Under the pieces are notes generated by a model. That model did not search any database. It saw only the letters and a list, made by a program, of their open reading frames with translations, and was not told where the DNA came from. A program made the translations under genes and the position numbers. A stretch of DNA of 64,000 nucleotides, taken from assembly GCA_023375785.1 (NCBI GenBank), contig SZWC01000083.1, forward strand, positions 306,224-370,223, in the 5' to 3' direction. Within the stretch, counting starts at the first letter, position 1; every line of letters begins with the position of its first letter. This DNA is from Penium margaritaceum (lineage: Eukaryota; Streptophyta; Zygnematophyceae; Desmidiales; Peniaceae). Shown here piece after piece: positions 1 through 11,689 of this stretch.

Positions 1-1274
1 CCCCCCCCCGCCCCCCGGAAGGCGCCATCGACCTTTGTGTGTTTTGGTGATTTTTTACCCGGCTCATCGTCGGATGACACTGCAAGAAAAAGGAAAAAAA
101 AGGGGGGAAATATAGCAAGTTAACATTGATAGAATGAGCACCAGAACATAGTAGAACACTACTTCAACCGGGACGAGCTAATGCGGGGTCGTTTATCCTG
201 TAGTGGTTAGTCTCCAGAGCGGCCTAGCCGCAACTTAGGGGCAGCAGGCTTCTCTGGCGATGACACAATGATGACGACTTCGGTGTCCAATTTCCCATTG
301 AAAATGAGGCGACGAGCAAGGGGGGGGGAGAGACACCTGGCTCATCGAGAAACGGGCGTGCTAACGACGACGGAGGAGACCTGAGAGTGCGGTCGTGAGA
401 CTGCCCATGTCCCTGCCTACGGGACGCGGACCACCGTAAATGTGCGGCCATAGTGTCTGACCATGGGTACAACATGAGAAACCTGTCTACTTAAAACAGG
501 GGATACCCACTTGGGCGCTTACCTGGGTGTAGGACGTCCTCAGCCATACTCCTCGGCACCGTGCCGAGATAGTTCACAATGCCGGAGCGACTAGGGTGGT
601 GCCGTGACGGGCAGTGCTGGGTCAAAGTCATTGGCTAGGACAGAACGAAGGGAGGGGACACAAGGAAGCCAACCTCAGCACGACATATGTTGCACCTCAA
701 CCGAGGAATGCCTGGATGCCTGGCTGTCAGCGTCACGGATCAAACATTTCGCATACGCCAAAGAGGACACGTATACGTCAGCTGGACGCGCCGAGATCTG
801 TTCTGCCTAGTGCATGCAACGTCGGAGAAGTTGATGTGGTGAATGTCCCGAATAACGACGACTAATGCAGGACATGACACCACCCCTCACAATAAGTCTC
901 TGAAAACAAGTACCTATAATGTTTTTCAAAATTTACTATATGTCTGTTTACAATATACGCCTCCACACCGACAACCTTCTATGACACTATATTCATAAAG
1001 ATGACATCACACCTTGCACAAATGCCAATTTCTTTTAATAATTGCGTACTCAAGTAAAAACTAAACATGAGGTACCCATCGTCTAAAAAAAGGAACGACA
1101 TGTCCGTATGTCGTTGCTTTTCTCAAGGTCTGGGTACTCCGTGAGCAGTCGTGATATTCATGGGTATGCCGTCACTATAATCTAGTAAGCTGGGCATGCC
1201 GTGTCAAATTTTGAACCCATGGGTATGCCAGCTTAATAGTGCGCGCGGTGCGTGTATCCGAGCTATTTTTATCA
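1..1274. other. Unassigned intergenic or degraded repeat DNA
   Basis: The stretch opens with a C-rich run. It holds only short open frames (the longest about 83 codons) with no motif I recognise. Between about 1155 and 1230 the phrase catgggtatgcc recurs with small changes, so part of this may be an old repeat. The 5' LTR of the neighbouring gypsy element should extend leftwards into this stretch, but I cannot see it before about 1275. I see no RNA gene or promoter that I can support. Confidence 0.4.
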
Positions 1275-1400
1275 TTTCGACACTTGTCGTCAAAGTAAAC
1301 TTACCACTAATTATAATTTTCTCAAGTGTCCCAAATACTAAATCGTGTTCTGCCTCGCAAATTCTACCTGTTCACCATATACTCTCTGTTTCGCATAACA
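1275..1400 (+). repeat. 5' LTR remnant of gypsy-1
   Basis: These bases match the last part of the 3' LTR at 6315-6865 and end in the same way (cataaca). The primer-binding site follows after a two-base spacer. Homology upstream of about 1275 is not visible, so only the R/U5-like end remains recognisable. Confidence 0.75.
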
Positions 1401-1402
1401 CT

Positions 1403-1414
1403 TGGTATCAGAGC
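1403..1414 (+). promoter_or_regulatory. Primer-binding site of gypsy-1 (tRNA-iMet type)
   Basis: The sequence tggtatcagagc lies just inside the 5' LTR. It complements the 3' end of plant initiator-methionine tRNA, which primes minus-strand DNA synthesis in many plant LTR retrotransposons. Confidence 0.88.
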
Positions 1415-1429
1415 GCAGCGGTACTGGAG

Positions 1430-2850
1430 AGGCCTCCAAATACTTTAGCGCCGGAGGACTACCTCGAACAAGCCGTTAGCGCATCTCGCACGTCAATATT
1501 TCACAGACTTCACGACTACGACGTGATGCAAGCGAGCGCAACCGACGACCAGCAGCGGGTCTTTGGCGATGACTTCGGTGATGGAGGAGCAGAACGTGCT
1601 GATGCATGCGAACCCTGAAGCGACAGCGAATGCTGGTGTGGCAGGCTATGCGGCAGCTGGACCAACCCCTACGGTTTCGACGACCAATCCGGGTCGTGGA
1701 CCCAACGGCAGTGAACCAGCCATCCCTACCAACGGCCTCGATGACAATAGCAGGAACGACAGGTGGCAGTGGATGACAAGCGCAGATCAACGAGGACCTG
1801 GAAAACCGAATCTCTGCGCTCGAGGGGATCAACAGCCATCTGCTCCAACAGCTCAACATCGCGATTGAGGCTCTTCGCAACGCAAGCGCACGAGAAGCGG
1901 TAGAGAATTTCCTAACTCTCGAGCAAACCCAAAATTCGTCCGAATCCACCAGAATTGTTTGATTCTACAAACTCAAAAGGACCAACGGTTCGGATGTGGC
2001 TGACGAGTTTGGAGGTGTATTTCACTGCTGCTAGGGTCAACAACGATCAAAAGAAAGTTAACCTCGCAATCACGCTTTTGCGTGGCATGACGTTAAGTTG
2101 GTGGTCCGATCCAAGGACCATCCAACGACAGTAGGAAACCGGTGGAACATCATCAACGGCCAACGGTGCACATCTCATATCACCAACCGGAGGCATTCCA
2201 TCCTTGGAGAAGATCAACCCATAGTGGCAAGACGCGCTAATGCCACCAACCGACAAGAAAAAATTCTCGCGCATGATGCTCGTACGCTTTGGACGACTGA
2301 ACAAAAAGTCTGACGGACGGTATAAGCTCTAGCGTCTCCGTCAGCAGTCCAGCGTGGCAGAGTACATGCAAAGATTCTGCGAGATCATCAATGGAGCAGA
2401 CATTGCCCCCGACGAACTCTGTTTTCACTATAACAACGTCCTCAAGCGAGATGTCCAGCAAGCAATCGCCATTTTTGGCATCCAAAACGACCTGCCGTGG
2501 ATGATTGCAGTAGCAGCAAGGATCAACAGCGCTGACTACAACGCTCGGATCGAGGAATCCTACGGCTGGTAACCTCCCAACACAATTATCGTGGAAACGG
2601 AAAAAACCAGTCAGCGGAATCTTCGACTCCAATAGAAGTGGATGGTGTTGACCAGAGAGATACGCGAGCATGCTACAACTGCGGAAAAGTTGGGCACGTT
2701 GCTCACAACTGTCGGAGCAAGCAGTGGGCCAAAAAGGGGGGAGAAGTCGCAGAAAAATGAGTCAGAAAATCGCAAGGGTAGGAGTAAAAGGCGCAACTCT
2801 TGTCAGAGAGGTGCGATCTGCACCGAACGATCGCCCATCTGAGCGGCCTT
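1430..2850 (+). pseudogene. gypsy-1 gag remnant with zinc knuckle
   Basis: This is the capsid/nucleocapsid region of the chromovirus. The clearest part is a CX2CX4HX4C knuckle at 2671-2712 (CYNCGKVGHVAHNC), the nucleic-acid-binding motif of nucleocapsid. Upstream, the stretch near 2354-2570 resembles the capsid domain and has relatives in gypsy-2 and gypsy-3 at the same relative place. It is broken and not expected to be expressed. Confidence 0.75.
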
Positions 2851-2859
2851 CATTACCAT

Positions 2860-3260
2860 AGATGGTTTCTGAGATTGCAAAGTTTGATGAGGGGTACGAG
2901 GAAGACCAACCGGCAATACTGCTAAAAGTTCAGCCTCAGGGATGCAAAATTCGAAGATCGGTACTGGAACTATTGGATGGAGGAGCTTCATACACCTTTG
3001 TGAGCAATGCCATGGTCCGCAAATTGGGTTTGCAGATTGAACAAGGGATGTTTGAAGGGAAAACCGTCAACGGGAGATTACAAATACGGAGACTCTGACA
3101 ACCACTAGGACTACAAGTGTGAGACCTATGGGATGCAATAGTCAGGAGATCTTGTCCAATGAGCGATCACAAAATCATCCTCGGACGAGATTTCCTATAC
3201 CGACACAATCCGCAGGTCAACTGGAACAGCGGCGACGTCTACGTGGAGATTGATGGCACC
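2860..3260 (+). pseudogene. gypsy-1 aspartic protease remnant
   Basis: The stretch reads LLDGGASYTFVS followed by a hydrophobic segment. This is the pepsin-like retroviral protease pattern (D-x-G-A then a beta strand). Further on, HKIILGRDF matches the conserved C-terminal ILG(R/M)D segment of gypsy proteases. The domain sits between the gag knuckle and RT, as expected. It is broken. Confidence 0.7.
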
Positions 3261-3619
3261 AAACAACAACTTCCGCGTGTAGGACGGAAGCTGGAGTAGA
3301 GGTGGAAGCAGTAGAGGAAGCCGCGGTAGCCAAAAAGCGACGACCTGGACAGCCGATACCGCTCAACGTGGCCAAGTACTGTATACGATGAGGAGCTTGT
3401 GCGTGGCTCATACACCTCGAGCCAATAGAGGAAACAGAAGTTGCAGCAGCTGACTCATCATCCTCAGCAGCCTCATCAGCCTCATTGTCATCCACAAGGT
3501 TTGCGACTATACCCGAAGAGTTTGCACCACTCATCCAAGAGATTGAGAATGTCTTCCCCGACAAACTCTCGAGAACCTTACCTCCTCGACAAGACATCGA
3601 CCATCACATTGAACTGAAG

Positions 3620-4960
3620 CCGGACAGCAGACCTACAATTTGAGGGGCCTATCGGATGAGCAATCACCAGCTAACCGAGCTGAAAAAGTAACTTGACGAG
3701 ATGCTCGGTAAGGGGTTCATCCACCCATCCACGTCACCATACGCTACACCAGTAGTGTTTGTAAAAAAGAAAATTGGTGAGATGCAGATGTGCGTTGACT
3801 ATTGGGTGTTGAACGACGCCACCATCAAGAAATTGTACCCTCTTCCATGAGCCAAAAAACGTATTGACCAACTTCAAGGAGCTCACATTTTCAGTGAAAT
3901 TGACTTGCACAGCGGTTATCACCAGATATGGATGGCAGATGCCGACATCGAGAAGACGACGTTCCAAAATCACTACGGGCATTTCGAGTTCACGATAATG
4001 CCGTTCGGACTGACAAATGCCCTGGCAACGTTCATGACGGCAATGAACAACATTTTCCAACCATACCTCAACAAAATGGTAGTGGTGTACTTCGACGACA
4101 TTCTGGTGTATAGCCGGATCCCGGATGAGCACGATGGACATCTTCAAAACGTTCTCGAAGTTTTACAAAGAGATAAATTTTTCAGAAAACTCTCAAAGTG
4201 AAACTTTGGTCACCGTTCGATCGAGTTTTCGGACCACGTCATCAACGGTGGACGGATCACCATGGATCCAAAAAAAGTGGCAGCAATCACTGATTGGCCA
4301 ACGCAAACCAATGTTGGAGAAATTCAAGTTTTCCTCGGCTTCTGCAATTACTACTGGCAATGCGTACATGATTACGCCCGGGTATAAGTTCCTCTTTCCG
4401 ACCTCACTAAAAAAGAACACGAGTGGCGGTGGGGAGACAATGAACAATTAGCCTATCCAATGGTCGACTACGTCATGGCCACAGATGCGGAAACTGAGCC
4501 ATTGGCGCAGTCCTCATGCAAGACCACGGCAACGGTGAGCAACCAGTAGCCAACATGTCTCAAAAACTGCGAGGACCAGAACTCAACTACGCCGTACACG
4601 AGAAAAAAATTCTGGCGATCGTACATGCATTCAAGACATGGTGGTGTTACCTGGATTGCCGTCGATGCATCGTGCGCACCGACCACCATGCATTGAAATA
4701 TTTGAAGATGTAGCGGAACCTCAGTCTACGTCGAACCCGATGGATGGAGTTCCTTGAATCCCGGTTCGACTACGATATTGAGTACGGGCCAGGCAAAATC
4801 AACCCGGCGGACGCACTCAGCCGCCGACCAGATTTAATGGCTGAGGTGGCAACGCTACAGTTGCAACTAGACCCATATCTCGAGCGGCTGTTCGCACGAG
4901 GCTACGGCCAGCACGGCGGACACAACAAGGCAAAATTCTGGTTAGACGCACCCCACTAGC
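3620..4960 (+). pseudogene. gypsy-1 reverse transcriptase and RNase H remnant
   Basis: The RT palm shows SGYHQIWMADADIEKTTF and FTIMPFGLTNA, followed by the catalytic YFDD at 4088-4099 and ILVYSR. The thumb and connection follow, then RNase H with NYAVHEKKILAIVHAFKTWW and RTDHHALKYL. These are diagnostic of Ty3/gypsy RT-RH. In life this enzyme copies element RNA into DNA. Several interruptions are present. Confidence 0.85.
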
Positions 4961-4969
4961 GACAATTAT

Positions 4970-6044
4970 TCACTCGCCAAGTGGTCGTTCCCCCAAACAA
5001 GGAACTTTGCCGTATGCTGCTCGAAGAATGCCACGACACAGAACCAGGTGGACACTTCGGAGAGGACAAGACACTGAAAAAGCTGACAAAAAACTAATGG
5101 TGGGACAAAATGCAATCCGACGTGGCTGACTTCTGCAAGTCCTACGACCCATGTCAACGACAAAAATCTCGTCGCACACGGCCACCCGGACTTCTGCAAC
5201 CACTCCCTATTCCGAAAGAACCATGGGCCAATATCGCCATAAACTTTGTGACGAGATTACAAGACACACCCGAGGGATATAACACAATCCTCATGGTTGT
5301 CAACAGGTTTTCAAAAATGTCCCACTTCATCCCGAAAACAACCACCGTCACTGCAGAGGGAACAGCATGGCTGTTTTTAAACAACATCGTGCGGATACAC
5401 GGCGTACCAAAACCACCATGAGCGACAGAAACAGTTGATTCACCAACCGTTTTTGGCACAAACTGATGACTCGCTACAGCAGGAGAATTCAACTTTCAAT
5501 GGCGTTTCATCCTCAAACTGAAGGTCAAACCGAGCGGACAAACCAGACACTCGAACAAAATCTCCAAGCACTATGCAATTCTCACGGGACAGATTGGACA
5601 CAAGAAATCCTGATCGTTGAAATCACATATAATTTGGCAGTTTCCACCGCAACTGGTAAAACACCGTTTGAAGTGGTGTATGGCAAACTTTCCACCACAC
5701 CAGCCCGACTACAAAGTCGTAGCAACATCCCAACAGTCGACGTTCAACACCGAAACTTCACCACCATCTGGGAGGAAACACGGCAAACCCTTGCGAAGAC
5801 GCAAGCAAGGATGAAGCGAGCAGCTGTCCGACATCGTAACGACGATATCTTCACTGCTGGAGACAAATTCCTCAGCTCGGCAAACATCAAACTCCACGGA
5901 GCCGACTGTTTGAAGCCCAAACCCCGGTGGTTGGGATTGTTTGAGATCGAGCGCATGCAAATCCCTGTGGTCGCACGACTCAAACTCCCCGACACTATAC
6001 AAGTTCATCCGGTGTTCCATGTCAGCAGACTCAAGCACTATTGA
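4970..6044 (+). pseudogene. gypsy-1 integrase remnant
   Basis: The region starts with zinc-binding-like cysteines (CKSYDPCQRQK) and continues into the catalytic core (NTILMVVNRFSKMSHFIP, then AFHPQTEGQTERTNQTLEQ). It ends in the GPF/SH3-like tail PRWLGLFEIERM...HPVFHVSRLKHY that precedes a chromodomain in chromoviruses. This is the DNA strand-transfer enzyme of the family. It is broken here. Confidence 0.85.
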
Positions 6045-6094
6045 GACCCTGGAGAGAACTTCCCCGGCAGAGATATCCCTCCTCCGCCTCCCGA

Positions 6095-6265
6095 CGAAGA
6101 CACAAAGTACGCAATCGAGGACATCGTCGGCCATCGACGATGAGGCAAAACAATAGAATATCTTGTCTAGTGGTATGGTTATGATGCCGCGCATAATAGC
6201 TAGGGACCCTACGACAACCTCCGAGATGTCAATCACCTAATCGACGGCTATTACCGCCGTCACCG
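6095..6265 (+). pseudogene. gypsy-1 chromodomain remnant
   Basis: The translated segment has the chromodomain pattern: an AIEDIVGHR strand, an EYLV strand, a WYGYDAAHNS aromatic cluster and the PYDNLRDVNHLIDGYYRRH helix. It directly follows the integrase tail. In chromoviruses this module is proposed to read histone marks and steer integration. Confidence 0.8.
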
Positions 6266-6297
6266 GGCCACATCTATACACGAGCCAGGACGTTGCG

Positions 6298-6314
6298 GCT
6301 AAAAGGGGGGAAAG
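6298..6314 (+). promoter_or_regulatory. Polypurine tract of gypsy-1
   Basis: A purine run (aaaaggggggaaag) lies immediately before the 3' LTR. The same run recurs before the 3' LTR of gypsy-2. In the family it primes plus-strand DNA synthesis. Confidence 0.75.
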
Positions 6315-6865
6315 CGTTACGTACCAGACGTACACGTGTCCCTAATATTTCCGAGTGGGTATTTCTGTTATCACACAAACAGCCCATCGCATCGGGAGAC
6401 CGCGATGTTCACTCCGATGGTCGAGGGAAAACCGGCCAACTGTCCCTGCCCTCAGTGAATCTTCCCGAACCTTCTGACAACTTCAACCACTCTCGTGAAT
6501 CTATGACAGATGTATCACAAGCTTTCGGTCGACTTCTCGATGCACCGAGATGAATCTGGACTTATAAAGATGCATCTTGCATCTTCACCGTTGATTCTCG
6601 AAGTCCCTCGATTTCTCGGCGGACCTTCTTGAATCCGACTACTCAAGACGCGACTCCACACGCGTCGCTCAAAAATCAGCCCAACGACCCCGACAACGCC
6701 TCATTCGTAACTCGGCACTTGTGTATACATGTTTGATCATTTGGAGACTTTTCATCGAAGTACAAATACTGCTAATTTTAAATTGCTCAAGTGTCCCAAA
6801 TTCTAAATCGTGTTCTGCCTCACAACTTCTACCTGTTCACCATCTACGCTCCGTTTGGCATAACA
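6315..6865 (+). repeat. 3' LTR of gypsy-1
   Basis: This 551-bp LTR starts right after the polypurine tract (cgttacg, cf. tgttacg in sister copies) and ends in cataaca. The same end precedes the primer site at 1403. Related LTRs are at 10912-11451 (minus), 32029-32595, 37498-38223 and 39215-39767. Confidence 0.82.
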
Positions 6866-7375
6866 GGGGAAAGGGGGCTACTTTAGCCCCAGAACAGCAA
6901 CCGGTATTGGAAGTGTATGAATTATGAGGAAACAGAGTAATGACTTGGATTTGCTTACCAGAGGGAGAAGGGAAAGTGAATTCGTAACCTTTGGCAGGGC
7001 TCAATGAGGTATGGCAGGGCTTAACATGGAAGAAATGAGCCAAATCTGGTTTTGCAAGATGAGTGGAAAAGCTGCAATTGCGTTTTGTGCTAGGGGGGAA
7101 GGCACTAAGGCCAGATGTTCTTGCCAAATGATATGGAAAAGAGATTATCACGTGCGTAAGAGTCTATTAGATCAATCAGGTGTGAACGAGGGCAACCATG
7201 GGAAGAACTCACGGTAAAAGCGAGTAAAAGGCCGAATGTGTGCTCATGAAGTAGGTTCCAGAGGAGAACGTGGCGTTATATCATCTAGTCAGGGAGACAC
7301 TAGAGGTTGATGCCACTCTCATTTTGACTAAGATGGCATGAGAAATGAGCCATTGGAATGAAATTAGGTCATGAC
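6866..7375. other. Unassigned stretch after gypsy-1
   Basis: This stretch is purine-rich with short open frames only. I recognise no domain, repeat end or RNA gene. It could be old flank of gypsy-1 or a decayed element. Confidence 0.35.
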
Positions 7376-7377
7376 AT

Positions 7378-7497
7378 ACAGGAGTCCCTACACGTGTGGA
7401 CATTTCCATCCTTATGTTTATGGCCCAACGTGCGACAGCCTCCAGATTTTTACCCCGACCTGTGAAGGGCATTCTGGCCAGCTGGCCATGTGGATAG
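7378..7497 (+). repeat. Gypsy LTR fragment
   Basis: The run of landmarks (gtgtggac, tttatggcccaacg, tttttaccccgacc, gggcattctggccag) follows the same order and spacing as the first quarter of the gypsy LTRs near 32090-32180 and 37540-37630. It is a diverged piece with no internal domain attached. Confidence 0.6.
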
Positions 7498-7800
7498 GGG
7501 AAAGGAGATGCCATGTGAGGGAGTGCACATGAAGAAAAGGGAGATTGACGAAAGAAGCACTCGTGAAAGACGTCACAAGTCGAGAAAAGGTTCTAGGAAG
7601 GAACGAGTAAAATGTAGAGAAAGAACTTGGGGTCTTGTGGTTGAAAAGAAAACCTACATGAGGATGTCTCCCCTGGGGTCTCGATACCACCCACGCGATG
7701 GCAACCTGGCCCATCGGGTTTTAAATCCCGTGGTGGCTTCTCCAACTACAGGCTAAGTAGCTTGGTAGCCCAACCCCCATGGATAAGCCACCCACATACG
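7498..7800. other. Unassigned stretch before copia-D
   Basis: I see no gene or element terminus that I can support. A short sequence near 7717 (gggttttaaatccc) loosely resembles a pol III B box, but no A box lies upstream at the right distance. Confidence 0.35.
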
Positions 7801-8541
7801 ACACAAGGAACACAGAGGTTTAAAGGAAGAACTAGTGCCACATGACAATTTTTGATGATCCCTCATTCTACCATAAGCACAGTGACAGCACAAGTCATAC
7901 GCGCCAAGGGAGATGCGCAAGAGACAAGTGTGGATCTAGGTAGCTCTGAATCAATGAATCTATGAGCGAGAGAGCAAGAATGAGAACGTAAACATGCATA
8001 TGCACAACTTGCAGGAGTGTGATGCGTGATGCGTCATTCCCTTGGTGAAAAACGACATGACCAAATGGGTTTGAAACCACGTTTTTGCACATAGCTCCGT
8101 CATCCGAATGCCGAGCCGTCTGAACAAGCTCATGCGGATTAAAAAATCCTACAATACGTGTGGTTACATGCTAGCAAAAACTTAGTATGCTACGCTACAT
8201 AGGCAAACGAAACTGTTTGAAACCAACATTCTTGTCAAAAAGAAAGTTCTTTGAAGAGGTAGAGCTAAACACAATAGCCCCAAAGTGGCTCAACGATCGG
8301 ATGACGTTGGAAGCTCACGGCCGTTGTTGGATTTCCAATATGACGGCTTCTCTTGCGTCTTTGCCCTGGGGCCACGTTGCACTCGACCTCACTAGTGACC
8401 TGCACTGACATGGACAACTGGGGAGGGTCACGGTAATGCCGTCGACACGAGTATGAACAGGTGCACAATAGCACAACCCCTTGACCCTGTGGCATGCATA
8501 TCTATACACATACAAAACCCATTGTGCAACACATACAACAC
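7800..8541 (-). repeat. 3' LTR of copia-D
   Basis: The right edge is set by the acaaca/ctcc-type boundary shared with the LTRs of copia-E (56705) and copia-F (63740). The segment gtgacagcacaagtcatacg matches the corresponding part of the copia-E LTR, and gccgtctgaac also recurs there. The left edge is a guess. Confidence 0.55.
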
Positions 8542-8569
8542 TGTAAGGCACCCCATGCCTCCTCATTGA

Positions 8570-9720
8570 GTGAGATCACCTAAGCCCACAGCTGACACGA
8601 CACTCTTGAACGACTCAAGTCCCACGACCTTGGTCAGAAAGTCGGCTAGCTGGCGCTTGGTGCCAATCCACACAATGCCCACATGTCATCGCTCCCACAT
8701 ACCATGCACAAAGTGATACTCAACTTCTATGAGATTTGTGAATGTGTGGAACACACCATCATTTGCAACAATATCACAAGCAATACAACTATCATGATGC
8801 AGCACGATGCAACCAACTCGTTGACCGCAATCTGGGCAAGTTTCACCGATAATGCGATGTCGAGTCGGGTGGTATTAACCAGGTACATCTGTGACTCAAT
8901 GAGGCACCCAATGACATAATTATTAGGTCTGGTCCACAGACTCCACCAAGGCTAGATAGTTTAGTGCCTTCAAAATCTTATGACCATTTGAGGTCATGGG
9001 AGTAGAGGCAATTGGTACTGTGGCCAAAAGATCTGAAAAACGCTCCCCTAGGGTCTGGACACAAATCTCGTGGTTGATGTGGAGGATCCTGTGCTCATGG
9101 ATGCGGATGACGAGCATCCCCAAAAAGATGTCAACCAGTCCTAGATCCTTCATCTTATACAAGGTCTGAAGAAGGTGATACAAGGACTGAAGCAGTTCCT
9201 TTACCTTCTAAACAACCGTCATGTCACGGGACGTAATCAGGTCGTCCACATACACAAGCACTGTGAAAGAAGGCACAGATGCAGCACTGATGAAGAGTGA
9301 AGGGTCAGACTTACACCTCCCATAGCCCCCGTGCTCAAGTATTGAACAAATTTTGTGCTCCAACAGCGTGGTGACTGCCTTCAACCCACACAAGGCTTTG
9401 CGCAGCCGGCATACCTTCCACGTGCCGTCCTTAAAGCCTGGCGGTTATAGCATGTAAATTTCTTCATCATGTTGCCCATGGAGGAACACATTGTTCACGT
9501 CCATCTTAAGAATTTCTCAATCACAGTGAGCAGCCAAGTCAAGCATCACACGCGCTGTGTCAAAGCGTCCGACTGGTGAAAACGTGGCAACATGGTCTAA
9601 CTACTGCACCATTGAGTATCCTTTTGCCACGAGGCGGGCCTTAAAGTACTCAGGAGAGAACCCGACTTCTTTTTCACGTGAAATACCCACCCTTCTTGAC
9701 TGGCCTTCAAACTGAGTGGG
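8570..9720 (-). pseudogene. copia-D RT and RNase H remnant
   Basis: On the minus strand the RT shows KSDPSLFISA, the catalytic YVDD (9241-9252), KMKDLGLVDIFLGM and TSTPM-like spacing typical of copia RT. The RNase H end lies nearer 8570-8900. It is broken in several places. Confidence 0.8.
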
Positions 9721-10911
9721 AGATCAACAAGCTCAAGGACACCATGCTTACGCATGGAATTGAGCTCCTTAACCATGGTTGCCTCGCAGTAAGTAGTTTT
9801 ATGCCCAAAACGAGTATGCCGTATAGTACGAGACTCAGGTGCTGGTGTACCGATAGGGAAGGTATGTAGTGTGCACGCCAATGCTAAGGCCGTAGGCTCA
9901 CAAACAACACATGGAACAGCTGCATTATAAGAACAAAGGTACTCATGATATAGCAAGAAATAGCCCACAAGCGTCTCAAGAGAGACTTGTGTTCTTGGCT
10001 CTGCTTCAATAGAGAGACAGAGCACCCTGGTGCTTGCCACACCTCACCACTAACTACCTTTCGAGAAGGTGCCAAGGGATGATTTGGCCGTGGAATCACG
10101 GTCAAGTGCTGGACAGTGGGTGTATGTGGACGTAGGTGACCACCCGGTGCTTGCAAAAAGGATTTAACAGAAGCGAACTCCTCTGAAGTGGTTATGGCAG
10201 GAGGCAGAGGTGTACTGGATGACGAATGCTCGTATGTCGATATACAGATATGATCAGAAAGAGGAGGAGATTGATGAGTGTGTGACGAGCTAGGCTTGGA
10301 GGACAGGATGGGGAGCATAGGAGAGGTGTGTGAAGAGGTGGGTGACACCTCCTTGCAAGGCTCCTTAGGGGAGGGAGAATGGGTTGGAGAGGGAAGTGCA
10401 AGCACCTGGTCTAGAATGTCCATTACTGCACCAGGTGGATGAGCCACAAGCATGGTAGCAGATGAAGCAGGTAGTACTGAAGGGCTCGATGTAGGTGATA
10501 TTGTTTGTCCATCAACAGGTGCATGTGGCACCAAGGGACCAATCTGGACGGGACCTGGAACCAGGTCCCGCAAGTAAGTACACAAATCGACCCATGCTGC
10601 CGGGAGCGGGATACAAGGGATGGTGAGATGCCCTGGTTTGAATTCGGGACAAGTCCTGAGCAGTGTAGGAATCCATGAATAGGACGTCATGGGACTCGAC
10701 AATCTGACGAAGGTCTAGATCCCAGATTCACCGTGCCTTTGATTGGGACGCAACACCAACAAAGACGTAAATGCATCCATGAGGCAAGAACCTCGATCCC
10801 TGCTCGACCTGAGTAAGCCATATGCAAGCCATCAAGCCCCAGACATGTGCAAGGTGGAGGTCCATACGGTTTGCAAAGAATCGTTTGTACGACGTCACAT
10901 AACGGGGGAGT
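9720..10911 (-). pseudogene. copia-D linker and integrase C-terminal remnant
   Basis: The region encodes a Ser/Pro/Thr-rich linker of roughly 250 residues (about 9884-10702), common between copia integrase and RT. Before it comes an integrase tail with VGVASQSKARRIWD-like and IVESHDVLFMD-like motifs (about 10680-10860). The tail ends where the gypsy LTR starts. Confidence 0.72.
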
Positions 10912-11451
10912 CGTTATGCCGAGCGAAACGTAGGTGGTCCACAGGGATGAGGTGTGAGACAATAGATGAATCGAGGGTCTGGGAAAAAGTGATGAATTGT
11001 ATTAAGCAGTAAGTGTACTTCAATGACAAGTTTCAAGCGAGTGAGTACATATGTACAATGACAAGAATTAAGTTGAGGCATATGTTGGGTCCTCGGTGCT
11101 CGAGCCAAGTGATGTGTGCGCGGTTGCAATGTGAGTGGGTGCTTTGAGACGCTCCGCTGAGGCTTTGCAGGGCTTCAAGAATTTCGAGGTGCAGTTTTGT
11201 AAAGATCCAGTGCCGCTGAAAAGTTGACTGAACAACATCAAAACATGGACATGCTTCGAGAGAGTTCTGCACAGTGGTAGAAATAGTCAGAACCTTCTGG
11301 AAGGGAACACCAGAGGTCGGAACAGGTGGCCAAAATGGCCTCGGCTGATTGGCATAAAAATCCTTAGTTTTTCTCATGGTAGGCCATAGATGCAATGACA
11401 AAAATACCCACTCATAGAGTTTCGGGACTCGCGTACGTCAGGGACGTAACA
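10912..11451 (-). repeat. 3' LTR of gypsy-A
   Basis: This 540-bp repeat reads (minus strand) TGTTACGTCCCTGACG at its start and ggcataacg at its end, like the other gypsy LTRs here. A purine tract (reverse complement ctccctctcctcctta) adjoins its right edge. Confidence 0.8.
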
Positions 11452-11509
11452 CTCCCTCTCCTCCTTATAGCTATAATGAACCGATGCGTTAGTAGATGTA
11501 GGACGGTGG

Positions 11510-11672
11510 CGACGATAGTAGCCATCAATCAAATGATTGATGCCTTGGAGGTTGTCGTAGGACTCCCAGCTATTGTGCGCGACGTCGTAGCCGCGCCACT
11601 TGACCAGATACTCAGTCGTTTTTCCACGGTGTCAATGTTCGAGTATGCCTTCGATTATGTACTCTGTATCAC
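11510..11672 (-). pseudogene. gypsy-A chromodomain
   Basis: The minus strand encodes TEYLVKWRGYDVAHNSWE followed by SYDNLQGINHLIDGY. This is a full chromodomain signature with the aromatic cage residues in place (W in KWRGY, W in NSWE). It lies between the integrase tail and the 3' LTR, as in other chromoviruses. The surrounding element is broken. Confidence 0.83.
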
Positions 11673-11689
11673 CATGCACTTGTACAAGA

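Larger units (their letters stand above)
1275..6865 (+). mobile_element. gypsy-1: Ty3/gypsy chromovirus fossil
   Basis: This is a decayed LTR retrotransposon in plus orientation. It contains a 5' LTR remnant, a tRNA-iMet primer site, gag with a zinc knuckle, protease, reverse transcriptase, RNase H, integrase, a chromodomain, a purine tract and a 3' LTR. The order PR-RT-RH-INT and the chromodomain place it among Ty3/gypsy chromoviruses, whose chromodomain is thought to guide insertion into heterochromatin. The reading frame is interrupted many times (ten or more by eye), so it cannot make a polyprotein. Related copies lie at 10912-12565, 32029-38223 and 39215-43715. No target-site duplication can be read because the left LTR edge is lost. 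It looks old. Confidence 0.9.
7800..10911 (-). mobile_element. copia-D: Ty1/copia fossil, 3' half
   Basis: This minus-strand copia element consists of its 3' LTR (about 7800-8541), RNase H, RT, a long Ser/Pro-rich linker and the integrase C-terminus. The order INT-RT-RH marks Ty1/copia. The 5' half (5' LTR, gag, protease, most of integrase) is absent, and the element stops at a gypsy LTR that begins at 10912. It is heavily decayed, with many interruptions. Its 3' LTR and downstream RNase H resemble those of copia-E and copia-F, so these are probably related lineages. Confidence 0.82.

Noticed and set aside
604-865. Two overlapping small open frames as a host gene
   Set aside because: They are short, share no recognisable motif, overlap in different frames and lack any supporting signal.
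7680-7770. Possible tRNA-derived SINE
   Set aside because: The B-box-like sequence precedes the A-box-like one, the reverse of the order needed, and there is no 3' tail or target duplication.
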